The translations under genes and the position numbers were made by a program. 64,000 bases of DNA, taken from assembly GCA_021324115.1 (NCBI GenBank), contig JAJPJS010000002.1:28613-92612 (forward strand). Direction: 5' to 3'. The notes under the pieces are model-generated. The model was not told where the DNA came from. It ran no database searches and was given only the letters and a program-made list of their open reading frames with translations. This stretch comes from Nitrososphaerota archaeon. Lineage in GTDB: Archaea; Thermoproteota; Nitrososphaeria; Conexivisphaerales; DTJL01. Every line of letters begins with the position of its first letter. Within the stretch, counting starts at the first letter, position 1. Shown here piece after piece: positions 25,167 to 34,562 of the stretch.

Positions 25167-25598
25167 CTATGAGTGTCTGGCTATCCAGACGCCTATGATT
25201 GCTAATAAAATTCCAACCCAATAAAAAGCGTGCGTTAGTATAGAGGAAAATCCGGAGGTTACAAGCGAATATCCAAATGTAATGATAAATCCGAATACGC
25301 CTGCACTCCCACCCAGACCCACAAAAACTCTTCCCAACAATACATGTTGCTCGAGTATCAGAAAACCACCTATTATCACCGCAAAGCCCCCTAACCCAAT
25401 GATCAAACTTAAAACCGAAAGTATGATCTCGACCAAAATCTTGGTTGAAGCTGTTAGATATGAAGTGTTTTGACTAACATAATCTATGATTTTGTATGTT
25501 AGTCCTCTTTCGATAAACCCACTGCTGACTATCAATAAACCACCCAGAATCGTAATGGAACCACCCAACTTACGGTTGAGCCTGATATTTCCACTCAT
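25167..25598 (-). CDS. Four-helix membrane protein of unknown function
   Basis: 143 residues with four hydrophobic segments (about 11-28, 54-84, 88-112, 118-140) and little else; Gly-rich helices (IGLGGFAVIIGGF, VFVGLGGSAGVFGF). No motif recognised. Convergent or co-oriented spacing to the neighbouring flavin reductase-like gene (55 bp) allows cotranscription. A conserved function cannot be inferred. Confidence 0.6.
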   Translation of the reverse strand: MSGNIRLNRKLGGSITILGGLLIVSSGFIERGLTYKIIDYVSQNTSYLTASTKILVEIILSVLSLIIGLGGFAVIIGGFLILEQHVLLGRVFVGLGGSAGVFGFIITFGYSLVTSGFSSILTHAFYWVGILLAIIGVWIARHS

Positions 25599-25652
25599 TT
25601 TTTTATTACAACGTATACAGAGAGGAAACTATAAATGGTTTGGCTTTCATAT

Positions 25653-26219
25653 TCACATGTTTCTTTCTTTCTTGGATTTGTTATAAGGTACAAAACCTAT
25701 CGACGAGCCTCCATAGAGTATAGGATTATACTGCTCATACTTCCAATAATCTTCAAAGTCATCAGAAGCATAAACAGAAACAACGTTACAAATGAGCAGT
25801 CTATGATCTCCAGTTTCGAAATCATTTACGACTCTACATTCGAATACTGCAGTAGCTTCGGCAGGTGCTATTAATTTCAGCTTTGGTGTAATGGTTTTAT
25901 GGAATCCTGACGTTCTAAGTTTGTCCTTTGTTCTGTAGCCCAATTCCTTCGATAGAGCAAATAATCGAGGTATGTCTTTTGAGTCGAGTAACGAAATTGT
26001 AAGCTTCCCATTGCGTTTGATAGTTTTGTAGGTAGAATGCTCTGGTGAGATCGATATTCCTAACAATGCTGGTTCATTTGAGAGTGCAATAACAGAAACA
26101 GCCGGCATAGCTGAGATCGTATCTTTTGAGCTGGATACAATCAAAGTTGGCACGGATGGATATAACAACCTATAGCTTATGGATGGATTGATGTTTTTCA
26201 TACTTTTCTTCATCATCAA
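25653..26219 (-). CDS. Flavin reductase-like FMN-binding protein
   Basis: 188 residues of the split-barrel flavin reductase family: SYRLLYPSVPTLIVSSSKDTISAMPAVSVIALSNEPALLGISISPEHSTYKTIKRNGKLTISLL, the phosphate-binding pattern for FMN, and a downstream GDHRLLICNVVSV strand. Reduces flavins with NAD(P)H or F420H2, or binds FMN as an electron carrier. Start is uncertain because of three near N-terminal Met codons. Might serve as an electron source for the LLM monooxygenase or the Rieske protein, but nothing here proves it. Confidence 0.8.
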   Translation of the reverse strand: MMMKKSMKNINPSISYRLLYPSVPTLIVSSSKDTISAMPAVSVIALSNEPALLGISISPEHSTYKTIKRNGKLTISLLDSKDIPRLFALSKELGYRTKDKLRTSGFHKTITPKLKLIAPAEATAVFECRVVNDFETGDHRLLICNVVSVYASDDFEDYWKYEQYNPILYGGSSIGFVPYNKSKKERNM

Positions 26220-26348
26220 TTTTTAATGTGTTTCTAGTTTAAGAGTCTATTTGAAAATGGGTTATCGATGAATCAATCAGATTGCTCTCTTTGCACTTTC
26301 ATTTATACAGTATACGTTTATACGCATTAGCGACATTATAAACGACTA

Positions 26349-27107
26349 TTGAGTATCCGTACAGAACTAGATGATATATTAGCTGATAAGATGAGTGGTT
26401 CTACAATAATTGCTCTAAAAGCTATTAGATTTATTTTAAAATTGAGTAAGGAAGGTAGAGATGTGCTTCCCTTGCTAAAGAAGATGCAGTTCGCAAGACC
26501 CCAAATGGTTGTTCTAGTCAATACTTCCCTATTTTGTCAGAATGCTATAACTCAAGGAAGAAATCCGTATGATATTTTGAGTCATGTTGAAAGAGAATTA
26601 ACTTCATCAATTCAAAATTGTGCGACCACTGCCTCCAGATACATACCTGACGGCGCAAAAATAGCTACGCTGAGTTATAGTGAACAGGTCACTGCTGCAT
26701 TCGAATTATCGAAAGAGAAGATTAGTTATGTATTCATCTTTGCTGAAGATGTTGTTAAAGAAGAAAAACATACACGGAAACGGCTCCATAAACTAGGTGT
26801 GAAGTCGTCAATATTTGACTTGGGTTCTGCTAAATATGTAATGCCGGATGTAGATTGCACCATAACGGGTTCTGACATCGTATCCAAAAGATGGTTTGCC
26901 AACAAAAGAGGTACTTTGCGTTTGATTAATGCGTCAAACGCTGCCCAAGTTCCAATTTATGTTCTTACTACTAAATGGAAAATGATCAAGAACAACGTGC
27001 GATTGTTCAAGGAAAAAATCAATGAAGGCCCGTTTGAGAGGATTCCAAACCGCTTGGTCGACCTTTTTATACTTGAAACTGGAGTCTTAAAATCAACCGA
27101 ACTGTGA
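26349..27107 (+). CDS. eIF-2B alpha/beta/delta family protein
   Basis: 252 residues. The C-terminal Rossmann-like half with TLSYSEQVTAAFELSKE..., VDCTITGSDIVSKRWFANKRGTLRLINASNAAQVPIYVL is typical of the eIF2B-related/ribose-1,5-bisphosphate isomerase/MtnA superfamily. The canonical catalytic Cys/Asp pair of the isomerases is not evident to me (an Asp is present in GSDIV). Shorter than most members (about 300). Could be a sugar-phosphate isomerase or a regulatory eIF2B-like protein; unassigned. TTG start at 26349. Confidence 0.7.
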   Translation: MSIRTELDDILADKMSGSTIIALKAIRFILKLSKEGRDVLPLLKKMQFARPQMVVLVNTSLFCQNAITQGRNPYDILSHVERELTSSIQNCATTASRYIPDGAKIATLSYSEQVTAAFELSKEKISYVFIFAEDVVKEEKHTRKRLHKLGVKSSIFDLGSAKYVMPDVDCTITGSDIVSKRWFANKRGTLRLINASNAAQVPIYVLTTKWKMIKNNVRLFKEKINEGPFERIPNRLVDLFILETGVLKSTEL

Positions 27108-27702
27108 TTAATTGATCGACGGTTGTATAACTGCAACCAAATCAAAATAAGCGGCAAAGCTTCGACGTCAAAGCTTTTCGTTCATAAAATAAACCCAACG
27201 GGTCGTTCTGGTTTGCTGACCATCTTTTCCCGCAAGAATTTACATTATATTACAATCGAAGAATGCTTCTCACTAGGACCTAAGAGGAAGTGCACTTTGG
27301 TTCCTACAGAACTCAAAGGAATAAGATCAGGTTAGTAAAAACCAAAACCCGATATGGAAAGCATGATTTAGGAATTTAGATTTTCGGTCTTGTATAGTTA
27401 AAATTACAAATATGCTTCCTCGTTCACTGATAAGATTCGACGAAGTGTATTTTTATAATAATTTTATGCTAATATCAATTGAAAGTTTAAAAGTATTATG
27501 AAAAACAAGTATGCACAAATAATGATGATGTGTAATTGGTTCTTATTGTATAAGTTGCTTTAGTTAGACATTTTGACTTGGGCAGTCCAATAGAAACATG
27601 TTAGTAAGTTTTGTTTGAATATGCATTAACTTGTAACCGCGAATTTTTAAAATTAAAGTGGAGTGAAAACACATAAACAGTCGTATTTGTTGAATCAAAA
27701 TG
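27108..27702. other. Long AT-rich intergenic region
   Basis: About 595 bp. A 70-aa ORF (27123-27335, +) has no recognisable homology or start context and I leave it out. The stretch 27340-27660 is very AT-rich with several TATA-like elements. A short self-complementary GTTGTATAACTGCAAC lies near 27120, which might be the terminator hairpin of the eIF2B-like gene. Nothing else is supported. Confidence 0.4.
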
Positions 27703-27791
27703 AGCCTCGGGAGGGGTTTGGACCCTCGACCCACAGCTTTCTTGATATGCGTTTACAAGACTGTTGCTCTACCAGGCTGAGCTACCGAGGC
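27703..27791 (-). tRNA. tRNA-Thr (TGT) with canonical 15-nt intron
   Basis: Acceptor GCCTCGG/CCGAGGC, D stem GCTC/GAGC, anticodon stem ACAGT/GCTGT, T stem GAGGG/CCCTC (loop TCCAAAC), discriminator T. The intron at 37/38 (27739-27753) shows central helix CTTG/CAAG with bulges TAA and AAA; splicing gives loop CTTGTAA with anticodon TGT. CCA not encoded. Confidence 0.9.
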
Positions 27792-27949
27792 TCGCGTGCC
27801 AATCGAAGTCTATGGATTAAAAGTTTCACTGTATATGTGACATATTAAACGTACAAATGAACAATAAGACTCTGATACTTATATGGTATCCAACATCAAA
27901 TTTATCTGTTACCGCTAGTTTTTTAATGGTCGTCTTCACGGCCTGATTT

Positions 27950-28834
27950 GTGCTAGTCCTTTCTGGATCGAGCGTTCCTAAAGTTGCTCAGAATATAGCT
28001 TCGGAGTTAGGATGTGAATCTGTTGATTACAATACACGCAAGTTTCCAGACGGAGAGAGGTATGTTAGGCTTACAAAGAATGTTAAAGATGAGAAAGTGG
28101 TTGTTATACAATCGATTTTTGGTGATCCAGACTCGCTTCTCTTTGAATATGCTTTGCTTACTGATGCAGCGTGGGGAGCCGGCGCGTCAGAAATCATTGG
28201 AGTTTTCCCATATCTTGCGTATTTGAGACAAGATGAAAGATTTAACCAAGGAGAAGCGCTTTCATCGAAGGTAGTCGTTGATATTATTCAATCTACGCAC
28301 ACCTCAAAGGTTTTTGTGGTTGATCCGCATCTACATAGAGTACACGACATCAATCGATTGTTCAATATACCTGCTTTCAATGTAACGGCTATGTTTCAAA
28401 TGGCTGAATATGCGAAATCCAATCTTGAATTAAGGGATCCCATGGTGATTGCCCCGGACGAGGAAGCCGGTCAATGGGCATCGAAAGTCGCAAATGCTTT
28501 GGAAACCAAGTATGCAATAGCCAAGAAAGTAAGGTTTGGTGATCTGGACGTTCGTATCGATATCGAGGGTGTTGATATACAGGGGCACGATGTCTTGTTA
28601 GTTGATGATATAATTAGTACAGGCGGAACTCTTGCAAATATTAGTCAATCATTGGAGAAGATGGGGGCAAAGAGGGTATTTGCACTGGTCACCCACGGAC
28701 TCTTTGCAACGGGCGCTTATGAGAGAGTTAAGAATTCAGGCATAAAGGAAATAATAACTACAGATACTGTGCCGAACAAGTATAGTCTCGTATCAATAGC
28801 TCCAAGTATAGCGAAAGCGATACAGAATGATTAA
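27950..28834 (+). CDS. prs: Ribose-phosphate pyrophosphokinase
   Basis: 294 residues, typical of archaeal PRPP synthetase. N-terminal VLSGSSVPKVAQNIASELG, RKFPDGERYVRL, the ATP-side YLAYLRQDERFNQGEALSSK, PDEEAGQW and the PRPP loop VLLVDDIISTGGTL (about 214-227) are all present. Converts ribose 5-phosphate plus ATP to PRPP for nucleotide and other biosynthesis. GTG start at 27950. Its 3' end overlaps by 4 bp the stop of a small zinc-ribbon gene on the other strand. Confidence 0.96.
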   Translation: MLVLSGSSVPKVAQNIASELGCESVDYNTRKFPDGERYVRLTKNVKDEKVVVIQSIFGDPDSLLFEYALLTDAAWGAGASEIIGVFPYLAYLRQDERFNQGEALSSKVVVDIIQSTHTSKVFVVDPHLHRVHDINRLFNIPAFNVTAMFQMAEYAKSNLELRDPMVIAPDEEAGQWASKVANALETKYAIAKKVRFGDLDVRIDIEGVDIQGHDVLLVDDIISTGGTLANISQSLEKMGAKRVFALVTHGLFATGAYERVKNSGIKEIITTDTVPNKYSLVSIAPSIAKAIQND

Positions 28835-28995
28835 GGGGACTCCTTAACTTCTATATCGAATTCCTCAGGATTCAATAACGCTCCACACTTTTTACACTTG
28901 CCTTTATACAAACGTAAAATCTGCTTCGGAGATCTTACTTCGTCTCCTGAGTATATTTTTGTGTTACACTTCGGACAAACAATGGCAAACAACAT
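28831..28995 (-). CDS. Small zinc-ribbon protein (missed by the ORF track)
   Basis: 54 residues from ATG 28995 to TAA 28831: MLFAIVCPKCNTKIYSGDEV followed by a basic segment and GKCKKCGALLNPEEFDIEV. Two CxxC pairs 27 residues apart define a zinc ribbon. It fills the gap between prs and topA exactly, and its stop overlaps the prs stop on the opposite strand. Similar tiny zinc proteins are common in archaea; role unknown, perhaps nucleic-acid or protein binding. Confidence 0.75.
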   Translation of the reverse strand: MLFAIVCPKCNTKIYSGDEVRSPKQILRLYKGKCKKCGALLNPEEFDIEVKESP

Positions 28996-29061
28996 TATGG
29001 GGTTCACAAAGGCTCAATTTAAGTTTAATAGTGATCGCTTTAACGTGATACGACCCGAATT

Positions 29062-31122
29062 ATGGAAGATGCTGGCGGAAACCGTATACTGGTCATTGCT
29101 GAAAAGCCAGATGCTGCTCATCATATTGCTACTGCGTTGGATAGTCGAAGCAAAGAAATCAAAACTTACTCGTGGAGATACTGGGTAGCAAATCGAAATG
29201 GCTTAGAGTATGTTGTCTGCCCGGCTTCGGGTCATTTATACGATATAGGCTCAAGAAAGGGCAGCAGCAGTATTTATCCTGTTTTTGATGTTTTTTGGAA
29301 AGAGTCAAAATCAAAGACTCAAAATCGAATATTTCGCTCACTTTCTAGAAGTGCGAACAAACTAATTGTGGCATGTGATTATGATATCGAAGGTGATACG
29401 ATTGGATATAATATCATCAAATATGCTTGCTTGGCTGACCCGAGTGCTGCATTTCGGGCAAAATTCTCTACTTTGACTTCAGATGATATTTTATCAGCTT
29501 TTGATTCTATCGACCAAACAGGGTCCTGGCCTCTGGCGATGGCAGGTAGAGCAAGGCATCTTGTTGATTTTATTTGGGGAGTTAATGCATCGAGAGCGTT
29601 ATCTTTGTCTGCTTCCCCAGGTCGTTACTCCAAATTGAGTCTTGGGCGAGTTCAAGGTCCAACTCTTAATTATATTTATGAGAGAAATAAGGAGAAAAAT
29701 CTCCATCTACCTATGCCTTACTGGAAGATATATTCTGCAGCCACTGTTGATGATCAACACCTACAGCTTGAATACGAAGAAGCGTGCAAAAGGAAGATGG
29801 AGGCGGAGGTAATCAAGAATGCTGTTGAGGACAAAAATGGAATCGTGGACAATGTAATCAAAAATAGGTTCGTCAGACTCCCTGCACCAGCCTTCAATCT
29901 GAGTGATTTACAAAATGAGGCATATGAGATTCTACATATGAATCCATCTACAACGCTGAAAATAGCTGAATCACTCTACTTGGATGCACTGATTTCATAC
30001 CCTAGAACTAATTCACAGAAGTTGCCTGCTTCAATAAACTTGAATCGTATTCTACGCGGTCTTTCTGCAAATCACAATTACGAGCCTTATATACAAAGTC
30101 TTATTGATAGGAAACCTGTTCAAGGGAAGCGCGACGATCCTGCCCATCCCGCAATATTTCCAACTGGTTTACAACCTGTAAATCTAGATCGAGAACGTCT
30201 TCGATTATATGATCTTATTGTAAGGAGATTTTTGGCATCTTTTTCGAAGCCATGTATCAAGGAAAGGATGCATATAGAGGTCATGAATGGACCGTATCGT
30301 TTCTTTGCAGATTTTGAAAGGGTAGTTTATTCAGGATTTTTGTATATATATAATTTCAGAAATGCGGCCGAAGCATGGCCTAAAGTTGAGCTCAAAAAGG
30401 GGTCTACAATCAAATTTGATTCTGTAAAAATCGATGAAGGTTATACTCAACCTCCACCATTCTACAATCCGGCTTCTCTATTATCAAAAATGGAAAAAGA
30501 TGAGATCGGCACAAAAGCCACGCGGTCAGATATTATTGATTTATTGTACAAAAGAAGATACATCGATGGTCAAACTATACATATAACCGATCTTGGAATG
30601 GGCATAATAGAAATTGCTAAACAGTCCTATCCCAAATTAATCTCAATTGAAACAACAAGAGAACTGGAAAGAGATCTTTCTGAAATTGAAAAAGATCCAA
30701 AGCGATACAATGATGTTGTTCTTCAATGTGCTTACAATGTATTGGATGCTCTTGAAACGTTTGAAATGAATAAAATGTCATCTGGGAATATTGAATTGAT
30801 GCAGCATACTTCTCTATTAACTAATAAGAATCTACTAGGAAAATGTCCAGTCTGCGGGACAGGTTCACTTATAATAATCAAGTCGCGTAAATCTGGTAAA
30901 AGGTTCGTGGGTTGTACTAATTATACGAAAGGTTGCCGTGCATCGGCGCCTCTTCCTCAACGAGGTTCGATCAATTACAAAGGAAATACGTGCAAAGAGT
31001 GTGGCTGGCCAATTGTGTTGGTTTTCTTCCCTCGAAGACGTTACCCATGGCGTATATGTATTAATATGAAATGTCCAAGAAAACTACAAAAAATGCGTTT
31101 AGAGACAAAACAAAAATCATAG
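29062..31122 (+). CDS. topA: DNA topoisomerase I (type IA)
   Basis: 686 residues. N-terminal Toprim domain (ILVIAEKPDAAHHIA, ...VACDYDIEGDTIGYNI with the DxD pair and catalytic Glu), core with GRVQGPTL, and the active-site tyrosine in DALISYPRTNSQKLP (about residues 308-322). The C-terminal part holds zinc-finger-like modules (CPVCGTG...CTNYTKGC; CKECGWP...CINMKC). Relaxes negatively supercoiled DNA through single-strand passage. The end overlaps the end of the exchanger gene on the opposite strand by 6 bp. No reverse-gyrase helicase domain, consistent with a non-hyperthermophile. Confidence 0.94.
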   Translation: MEDAGGNRILVIAEKPDAAHHIATALDSRSKEIKTYSWRYWVANRNGLEYVVCPASGHLYDIGSRKGSSSIYPVFDVFWKESKSKTQNRIFRSLSRSANKLIVACDYDIEGDTIGYNIIKYACLADPSAAFRAKFSTLTSDDILSAFDSIDQTGSWPLAMAGRARHLVDFIWGVNASRALSLSASPGRYSKLSLGRVQGPTLNYIYERNKEKNLHLPMPYWKIYSAATVDDQHLQLEYEEACKRKMEAEVIKNAVEDKNGIVDNVIKNRFVRLPAPAFNLSDLQNEAYEILHMNPSTTLKIAESLYLDALISYPRTNSQKLPASINLNRILRGLSANHNYEPYIQSLIDRKPVQGKRDDPAHPAIFPTGLQPVNLDRERLRLYDLIVRRFLASFSKPCIKERMHIEVMNGPYRFFADFERVVYSGFLYIYNFRNAAEAWPKVELKKGSTIKFDSVKIDEGYTQPPPFYNPASLLSKMEKDEIGTKATRSDIIDLLYKRRYIDGQTIHITDLGMGIIEIAKQSYPKLISIETTRELERDLSEIEKDPKRYNDVVLQCAYNVLDALETFEMNKMSSGNIELMQHTSLLTNKNLLGKCPVCGTGSLIIIKSRKSGKRFVGCTNYTKGCRASAPLPQRGSINYKGNTCKECGWPIVLVFFPRRRYPWRICINMKCPRKLQKMRLETKQKS

Positions 31123-32103
31123 GTTAAAGATGTAGATTGCGAAGATGGAAAAGAATATGATGCCTGAATATAGTATGTAAATTGGGACTTTTTGCATTCT
31201 CACGTACACAAGGAGTATGATAGATATTATGGTTGTAAATATAATGCTCATATCTGAGTATTGGTTGTTTATCCATTGAATGGAGAAAAGTCCAATAGCA
31301 GGATAGAATGTACTATAAAGTGCTTTTTCGCCTACTAACGAAGAAATAGATAGAGAATCCTCTCCTCTGAATGCCCAGATCATAGAGCTCAGTGTTTCTG
31401 GTATGGAAGTTGCCACGGGAACTATCAGTATTGACAATCCCAGTGCATTTATGCCCAAGCTAGCTGAAAGTGAAACTAACGAATTCACCATATAAGTGGA
31501 ACCGACATATAGTCCGACGATGATTGCTATAATCTGAACAAGTAAGGCAACTTTAGATGGCAAAGCTTTCCTGAATATCAATGAAGAATAAGTTGATCCT
31601 TCGAGCTGGGTGCGTTTCTTATACATGGTGAACACAAATAAAAAGTATGATGCCAAGAATATACAACCCAATATATACTGTAGTAATATGAAATTGATGA
31701 TGCTGGGTAGTAGCAAGAACGGAAATAAGATGGATATGAATACGTAAGGTATAGCTAGATTTTTGTCGACATGCATAGTAGTATATTTTCTATTGTGAGT
31801 TATGAATCCTAGAGCAACTGCAATACCAACCAAACCATATGATATGGTAGCTGTCATGAAAGGTTGTCCGAACAGTGTGCCGATTCCTATTTCATGTCCC
31901 TTCTCACCTTGTACTGCTAAGATTGATGTGAGAAAGACCACCAATTCTGGAAAGGACGTAAATAAGGGTGCTACAATCGATCCTACAAACGACCGGCCAA
32001 GATTTGTTTTGTTTTGAATGTGTTCTACCAGATTGGTGAGAAGAAATGACGCTGTAAAGGTTATGAGTATGCCAGCAACTAATTCAGCTAAATCGTAAAA
32101 CAA
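31117..32103 (-). CDS. Sodium/calcium exchanger family (CaCA) transporter
   Basis: 328 residues, about ten transmembrane helices in two homologous halves. The alpha repeats are visible as GSIVAPLFTSFPELVVFLTS (about 42-61) and LSILIVPVATSIPETLSSMIWAFRG (about 224-248), each with the S/T-x-P-E cation-site pattern. Predicted cation/H+ or cation/Na+ antiporter exporting Ca2+ or another divalent ion. Lies between topA and valS; no functional link. Confidence 0.85.
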   Translation of the reverse strand: MFYDLAELVAGILITFTASFLLTNLVEHIQNKTNLGRSFVGSIVAPLFTSFPELVVFLTSILAVQGEKGHEIGIGTLFGQPFMTATISYGLVGIAVALGFITHNRKYTTMHVDKNLAIPYVFISILFPFLLLPSIINFILLQYILGCIFLASYFLFVFTMYKKRTQLEGSTYSSLIFRKALPSKVALLVQIIAIIVGLYVGSTYMVNSLVSLSASLGINALGLSILIVPVATSIPETLSSMIWAFRGEDSLSISSLVGEKALYSTFYPAIGLFSIQWINNQYSDMSIIFTTIISIILLVYVRMQKVPIYILYSGIIFFSIFAIYIFNL

Positions 32104-32145
32104 TTCAATGTCGCCATATAGACTTGTTTGGCAATATATTGATTC

Positions 32146-34506
32146 TCAATTTGTTATGTTATGCATCAATACAAGATCAGAACTAAAAGGTGCCAGCTCT
32201 GACGGAATATCGATTTTTATTGGGCTTTTCAAAGACAGGTTGTTTTGTTTCTTTTGATTCCAGACTTTTGAGTTAAAATTGATGAGGTTTTCTGTGAGTT
32301 TTGTATATTCAGATTTGAAGTTGAATGATGGCATTGATTCTATATGTATGCTTCTATTTCCATATAATGCCCTCCAGAAGTAGTCTGTAATGAAAGGTAC
32401 TAGTGGCGATAGTAAAATGAGTGTATTTTTGAATATGGTATGCAATCCATACCATGCTGCCTTTTGTTGTTGTTCTGATACATTTCCTGCGCCGTATGCC
32501 CGAGGTTTTACTAATTCCACATAATGATCTGCGAATATGTTCCACATAAAATTACGGAGCGATAATGCTGCCTTGTTTATGTTGTATTCTCCTATTGCAT
32601 CAATTACTTCAGATAATGTTCTAGTTAGCTCAGATAGAATCCACTCTTCACTGGCTGTTTCGCTCGCTTCCTCGACCACCGGAAATGATGATATTAGTCT
32701 ACCCAGATTCCAAAGTTTGGTTAAAAATTTTCCCGCCCCTTCAGCTCGTTGATTTGAGTACCTTATGTCTCCAGTTAATATGTTACCTTCCGTAAAGGCC
32801 CAGATTCTGAAGACTTCGGCTCCATACTTGTCTATAAGTTGACGTGGGTCGATCACATTCCCTAAACTTTTGCTCATCTTTTCTCCCTTTTCATCAACAA
32901 CATGAAAATTGATTAAAACATCTTTGAATGGTTGTTTTCCGAATAGAAGATAGGATTTAAGAATTGTAAAATACAACCAGCTTCTTACGATTTCCTTTCC
33001 TTGAGGTCGAAGCGAGCAGGGGAAGTTGCTTTTAAAAAACTCCCTATTCCATAAATATCCAAGAATGTACTGTTCACTACTGCTTGAATCAAACCAAGTA
33101 TCGAATATCCTAGTTTCTCCTTTAAATTTACTAGCACCGCATCTAGGGCAACTTTGTATAGGAGGTCTTTCTTTCCAAGGAATATAATATCTACCAGGTT
33201 CTGGAACTATCGTTTCTCCACAATTCTCACAATACCAAAGCGGGATTTCAGTACCATAGTACCTTCGACGAGAGATCACCCAGTCAACTGAGATGCTGTT
33301 GATCCAGTCTATCAGAAGTTTTTTGCTTTCGCTATCATAAAAGTTCATATCATTGATTAGTGACAGCAACTGATCTTTGTACTCAACTTGTTTCAAATAA
33401 ATTTCATTTGTCGGAATGAATTCTATTGGATTCTTGGATCTCCAGCATATAGGTTCGTCATGCGTAATATCTTCTTCTTTTATGAGGAGATTGTTTGCTT
33501 TCAGGTCCTTTATTATTTCTCTTCTTGCTTCTTTGATTGTCAAGCCTTCATATTTACCTGATCGAGAATTCATCCTGCCATTTTGATCGATGACATAGGT
33601 TGGTTGTATGTTTAACTCTCTTAAGATTCGTATGTCGGTGTAATCGCCAAAACTACAGATCATAACCAACCCTGTTCCAAATTCTTTATTTGCAGCTGTA
33701 TGTGCTCTTACTCTAACTTTGAAATTATACAGTGGGACTATGACTTCTTTCCCTTCTAGACGTTCATATCTTTCGTCATTTGGGTTATAAATGATCAGTT
33801 TGCAGGCAGCTAACAATTCAGGTCTGGTTGTGGCCACCGTAAGTTGTTCTCCATCATCAGTTCGAAATGTGATAAAGTTAAGATGCGTATTGGTTTGCTC
33901 ATATTCTACTTCAGCATCCGAGATCACTGTTTTACATACAGGGCAATAGTTGGATGTTCTTTCTGCCTCATATACAAGTCCCTTCTTATATAATTGTATG
34001 AATGTATCTTGGGTTAACCTGCGATATTCCGGGTCGTCTGTGCGATAACTTCCCCCAAGCTCGTAATTTAATCCCCAGCTATTGTAACTATGTCCCAATT
34101 CTTTCAATATATTAATTGAAGTGTCACCGGCTTTATCGAGCAACTCTTTTGCTCTGTCGATAAATTCCTGTCTACTGACATCAGATATTTTTATGTGATA
34201 TTCCTTTTCCACCTGAATTTCTATGGGAAGTCCATTCCGATCCATCCCCAACGGAAACAATACGTTAAAGCCAAGCAATCTTTTGTAGCGTGCTATCGCA
34301 TCCATCCACGTAAAGGTAAAGGCTTGGCCGATGTGAATAGGTGTGTTGACATAAGGTGGTGGTGTGTCTATCGAATAGATCGGCTTTTCAAGTGAATCAT
34401 TAAATGCATATAGCTTCTCCCTATCCCACAAAGACAGAATTTCCTTTTCTAACTTGGAAGACCAAACCTTTTCTTGAATCTTAGGAGTAAACGAAGGGGT
34501 TGACAT
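32146..34506 (-). CDS. valS: Valyl-tRNA synthetase
   Basis: 786 residues. Class I motifs: HIGQAFTFTWMDAIARYKR (HIGH variant, about 58-76) and GEKMSKSLGNVIDPRQL (about 530-546). The CP1 editing domain (VATTRPELLAACKLIIYNP...) and two zinc modules (CPVCKTVISDAE; CENCGE...CPRCGA) are present, followed by an anticodon-binding helical domain. The PPYVNTPIHIGQ and GMDRNGLPIEIQVEK patterns fit the archaeal ValRS subfamily rather than IleRS or LeuRS. Somewhat shorter than bacterial ValRS because it lacks the C-terminal coiled coil. Confidence 0.93.
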   Translation of the reverse strand: MSTPSFTPKIQEKVWSSKLEKEILSLWDREKLYAFNDSLEKPIYSIDTPPPYVNTPIHIGQAFTFTWMDAIARYKRLLGFNVLFPLGMDRNGLPIEIQVEKEYHIKISDVSRQEFIDRAKELLDKAGDTSINILKELGHSYNSWGLNYELGGSYRTDDPEYRRLTQDTFIQLYKKGLVYEAERTSNYCPVCKTVISDAEVEYEQTNTHLNFITFRTDDGEQLTVATTRPELLAACKLIIYNPNDERYERLEGKEVIVPLYNFKVRVRAHTAANKEFGTGLVMICSFGDYTDIRILRELNIQPTYVIDQNGRMNSRSGKYEGLTIKEARREIIKDLKANNLLIKEEDITHDEPICWRSKNPIEFIPTNEIYLKQVEYKDQLLSLINDMNFYDSESKKLLIDWINSISVDWVISRRRYYGTEIPLWYCENCGETIVPEPGRYYIPWKERPPIQSCPRCGASKFKGETRIFDTWFDSSSSEQYILGYLWNREFFKSNFPCSLRPQGKEIVRSWLYFTILKSYLLFGKQPFKDVLINFHVVDEKGEKMSKSLGNVIDPRQLIDKYGAEVFRIWAFTEGNILTGDIRYSNQRAEGAGKFLTKLWNLGRLISSFPVVEEASETASEEWILSELTRTLSEVIDAIGEYNINKAALSLRNFMWNIFADHYVELVKPRAYGAGNVSEQQQKAAWYGLHTIFKNTLILLSPLVPFITDYFWRALYGNRSIHIESMPSFNFKSEYTKLTENLINFNSKVWNQKKQNNLSLKSPIKIDIPSELAPFSSDLVLMHNITN

Positions 34507-34562
34507 TGACTTGCTAACCGCATTGTGCAGGAAATAGGAGAATTAAGTGTTTTAATCCGGTC

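Noticed and set aside
27123-27335. 70-aa ORF in the 27.1-27.7 kb gap
   Set aside because: No family resemblance or start signal; likely chance in an AT-rich intergenic region.
27500-27560. C/D-box sRNA suggested by an ATGATGATG word
   Set aside because: No matching D box (CTGA) or C'/D' pair at a suitable distance.
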